20,229 bases of DNA, taken from IMG/VR virus record IMGVR_UViG_3300009537_000227, positions 1 to 20,229 of that record. One strand, given 5' to 3'. Positions 18,529 through 20,229 of this stretch are shown here, piece by piece; the stretch's first letter is position 1, and each line of letters opens with the position of its first letter. The stretch comes from a virus. Below the pieces are notes generated by a model. The model was given only the letters and a program-made list of their open reading frames with translations, was not told where the DNA came from and made no database searches. Both the position numbers and the translations under genes were made by a program.

Positions 18529-18728
18529 GGGCCCTCAATCCCGATCGTGATGCGCAGGCCCAGCGCTCGCCCGAGCTCCACCACCCGGCTGAACGCGGGC
18601 TCCCTGTTCTGCTGGTGGGCGAAGGCGACGATCCAGCGGTAGCTGATCCTGCCCCCACTCTTCAGGCCGCGGTGCAGCTCGCGATACTTCCCATACCCCC
18701 TCAGGGCGGCCCGCACCTTCTTAGTCAC
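18525..18728 (-). CDS. Small helix-turn-helix regulator, 67 residues
   Basis: First gene of the leftward cassette. GTG 18728 has GAGG 8 nt upstream; an earlier GTG at 18752 would add 8 residues. The protein is basic and helical: TKKVRAALRGYGKYRELHRG, LKSGGRISYRWIVAFAHQQN, then EPAFSRVVELGRALGLRITI. This fits the short Cro/CI-like domains of phages, in which SYRWIVAFAHQQ would be the recognition helix region. It probably binds the divergent promoter region at 18729-18809 and represses itself and the rightward genes. No dimerisation domain is present. Confidence 0.65.
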   Translation of the reverse strand: MTKKVRAALRGYGKYRELHRGLKSGGRISYRWIVAFAHQQNREPAFSRVVELGRALGLRITIGIEGP

Positions 18729-18746
18729 TTCCCTGACCTCATTCTG

Positions 18747-18776
18747 TTGCACGATGGTATCCGTTGGGGTTATGAT
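18747..18776 (+). promoter_or_regulatory. Rightward sigma70-like promoter
   Basis: TTGCAC (18747-18752) and TATGAT (18771-18776) are separated by 18 bp. The -10 is a five-out-of-six match. It would start transcription near 18783 and drive the coiled-coil gene, the exonuclease and beyond. It overlaps the 5' end of the leftward regulator gene, giving a back-to-back control region. Confidence 0.6.
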
Positions 18777-18787
18777 TGTGCACACAA
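18776..18787. promoter_or_regulatory. Dyad at +1 of promoter (operator candidate)
   Basis: TTGTG (18776-18780) and CACAA (18783-18787) are inverted around CA, and an overlapping perfect palindrome TGTGCACA lies at 18777-18784. Its placement over the transcription start is where a repressor would act. The flanks GGGTT (18767-18771) and AACCC (18786-18790) add outer symmetry. Confidence 0.4.
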
Positions 18788-18809
18788 CCCTACCAACCCG
18801 GAGGCAGAG

Positions 18810-18983
18810 ATGCAAGACCTGTGGAAAGCGCTCAAGATCTGGCGGCTTCGCGCCCGCCTGAACGCGCTGGACGACCGCACGTTCTACCTGCACCAAGAGC
18901 TTCGGGCAACCCAGCTGGAGCGCGATCGGCTGGCCGACCAACTCTTCCACGTGGAGAACGACCGATGGATCTCGAGCAACTGA
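18810..18983 (+). CDS. Small coiled-coil protein, 57 residues
   Basis: ATG 18810 has CGGAGG 5 nt upstream. The product is one long helix: MQDLWKALKIWRLRARLNAL, DDRTFYLHQELRATQLERDR, LADQLFHVENDRWISSN, with leucines at heptad-like spacing. It overlaps the exonuclease gene by 19 nt. A partner or modulator of the exonuclease is possible from position alone. The family is not recognised. Confidence 0.7.
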   Translation: MQDLWKALKIWRLRARLNALDDRTFYLHQELRATQLERDRLADQLFHVENDRWISSN

Positions 18984-19855
18984 AGGCCCGCATGGCCGGC
19001 ATCGGCGGCTCGGACGCGGCGGCCGTACTGGGCGTGCCCAGCGCGAGGAACAGCGCGCTCGAGGTCTACACGTCCAAGGTGGTCGAGCCCACCGAGGAAG
19101 ACCGGGCGCGCGGCGCGCTGCTCTGGGGCACCCTCCTCGAGGACGCAATAGCCGGGCACTACGGCAAGGAGCACGGGCTCAGGCTCAGGTCTCCCGGGAC
19201 GATCGTGCGCCCGGGCGAGCCCATGGTGGCCACGCTAGACCGGGTTCAATTCCCTGACCGTGGTGATGACCAGACCATGGAGCGCGGCCTCGAGGTGAAG
19301 ACCAGCGACCGCGGTCTGGCGTGGCGCTGGGGTCCAACAGGCGGGGACAAGATCCCGGAGGAGTACTGGGTGCAGGTGCAGCACTACTACCTCGTGGTTC
19401 CAACGCTGGTGCGCATCGACGTGGCCTGCCTGATCGGCGGCAACGACTACCGCGAGTACCAGATCCCCAAGGATGAGAGCTTCGTGCGCGACCTGCAGGC
19501 GGCCGAGCGCGCGTGGTGGGACCGTCACGTGACGCCCAAGCTGCCGCCGGAGCCGGGCGAGAGGGATCTCCAGACCATCAAGCGACTGTACCCGGGCACG
19601 AACGGGGAGACCGTCGACCTCTCGGGCATGGCGCACTGGCACGCGGTACGCGCTGACGCGATGAAGAACATCGGCGAGCTGGAGACCGTGCGCGATGTCG
19701 CGCTCGCTAAGATCCTGCTCGCTATGGGTGAGGCCGCGATCGGGAAGATCCCGGGCGGCGGGCGCTACGAGCGCAAGCTGGTCAAGCGCACGGGATACGA
19801 GGTTGCGCCCACCGAGTACATCGATGCGCGCCACGTCAAGGGTAAAGCCGCATGA
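18965..19855 (+). CDS. YqaJ-type viral exonuclease (lambda Exo-like)
   Basis: ATG 18965 with GGAG 8 nt upstream gives 296 residues. Family features in order are GIGGSDAAAVLG near residues 12-23, GTLLEDAIAGHYGKEHG with E59, MVATLDR with the catalytic D92, GLEVKTSD with E110 and K112 (the EXK motif), and VQVQHYYLV with glutamines near 137 and 139. YqaJ enzymes degrade one DNA strand from ends so that a phage single-strand annealing protein can recombine it. No RecT or Beta gene is in the window, but one may lie to the right. The C-terminal helical part (ADAMKNIGELETVRDVALAK) is typical. The stop overlaps the next start. Confidence 0.9.
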   Translation: MDLEQLKARMAGIGGSDAAAVLGVPSARNSALEVYTSKVVEPTEEDRARGALLWGTLLEDAIAGHYGKEHGLRLRSPGTIVRPGEPMVATLDRVQFPDRGDDQTMERGLEVKTSDRGLAWRWGPTGGDKIPEEYWVQVQHYYLVVPTLVRIDVACLIGGNDYREYQIPKDESFVRDLQAAERAWWDRHVTPKLPPEPGERDLQTIKRLYPGTNGETVDLSGMAHWHAVRADAMKNIGELETVRDVALAKILLAMGEAAIGKIPGGGRYERKLVKRTGYEVAPTEYIDARHVKGKAA

Positions 19856-20229
19856 CGTACGAGGAGGGATGGGTCATGACCGCGAGACAGGCCGCGCTGA
19901 AATGCGCGGAGATAGTTGAGACAGCACCCGATCTACTACAAGACTCCACCTTTAGTGGAGCTGCTAGGGCCATCCGCGCCTTCGCCGACACCCTGCGCGA
20001 CGCGCCAGAGGCGGGGGAGCAATGCGCTGGCCCGTTCGTGGACGCGCGTGACTGCCCGGTGCATCGCAAGGACACGCTGCCCGCTGGCCCGTTCGAGGCC
20101 GTGCGCGACGCCATCGCAGTGAGGATGGGGGGACACACCATCCCGGAAGCTTGGAACAAGGCTTGGCGCACATTCCTGTACCTGCTACGCGAGGTCAGGG
20201 CCGAGGAGTGCGCCCTCCGCGCCCACGGC
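19852..20229 (+). CDS. Unknown protein, N-terminal 126 residues (cut by window edge)
   Basis: ATG 19852 overlaps the exonuclease stop as ATGA and the frame is open to the window end. An alternative start is ATG 19876, which has GGAGG 8 nt upstream. The protein begins MTYEEGWVMTARQAALKCAE, continues with helices (GAARAIRAFADTLRDAPE) and two AGPF repeats (CAGPFVDARDC and LPAGPFEAVRDAI), then AWNKAWRTFLYLLREVRAEE. It is likely a small helical phage protein; the family is not recognised. No stop codon is seen, so the length is unknown. Confidence 0.65.
   Translation, partial: MTYEEGWVMTARQAALKCAEIVETAPDLLQDSTFSGAARAIRAFADTLRDAPEAGEQCAGPFVDARDCPVHRKDTLPAGPFEAVRDAIAVRMGGHTIPEAWNKAWRTFLYLLREVRAEECALRAHG

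Overview
The window is a compact, GC-rich piece of a tailed double-stranded DNA phage or prophage. The evidence is a terminase small and large subunit, a portal, small virion-type genes, and an early region with replication, recombination and nuclease genes. Long Shine-Dalgarno sequences (several with AAGGAGGTG), sigma70-like promoters, Sec-type signal peptides and a predicted outer-membrane beta-barrel point to a high-GC Gram-negative host, probably a proteobacterium. No integrase, tRNA, rRNA, insertion sequence or CRISPR array was seen. No major capsid gene lies inside the window; it would be expected beyond the left edge.

Layout. Positions 1-7822 are a leftward packaging and structural block. 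In transcription order it holds terS, three small genes, terL, three genes of unknown or decoration type, a long portal gene, a tail-fibre-like gene (Gp80-type), small genes, and the start of an exported protein cut by the window edge. Positions 7823-8065 are a divergent control region with a leftward and a rightward promoter candidate, a 10-bp direct repeat next to terS, and a run of GTGAC repeats. Positions 8066-9643 are a rightward four-gene replication cluster: a winged-helix replication protein surrounded by cysteine-rich small proteins. Positions 9644-10127 carry no credible gene. They hold a good promoter followed by a leader of about 415 nt full of strong hairpins and perfect dyads. 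Positions 10128-17582 are a rightward operon of about 18 mostly small genes, including a ParB-like protein, a DUF932-type protein and an outer-membrane-type barrel protein. Positions 17586-18728 are a leftward cassette: a helix-turn-helix regulator, a PD-(D/E)XK-like nuclease, a 40-residue protein and a RusA-type resolvase. From 18747 a second rightward promoter drives a small coiled-coil gene, a YqaJ-type exonuclease and a gene cut by the right edge.

How the parts may work together (inference). The divergent region and the regulator at 18525-18728 would set the early programme. The replication protein, YqaJ exonuclease, RusA resolvase and PD-(D/E)XK protein would replicate, recombine and resolve DNA. 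TerS and TerL would package it through the portal. Most neighbouring genes share ATGA, GTGA or TGATG stop/start overlaps, so translation is probably coupled through long operons. The least explained part is the structured leader at 9644-10127.
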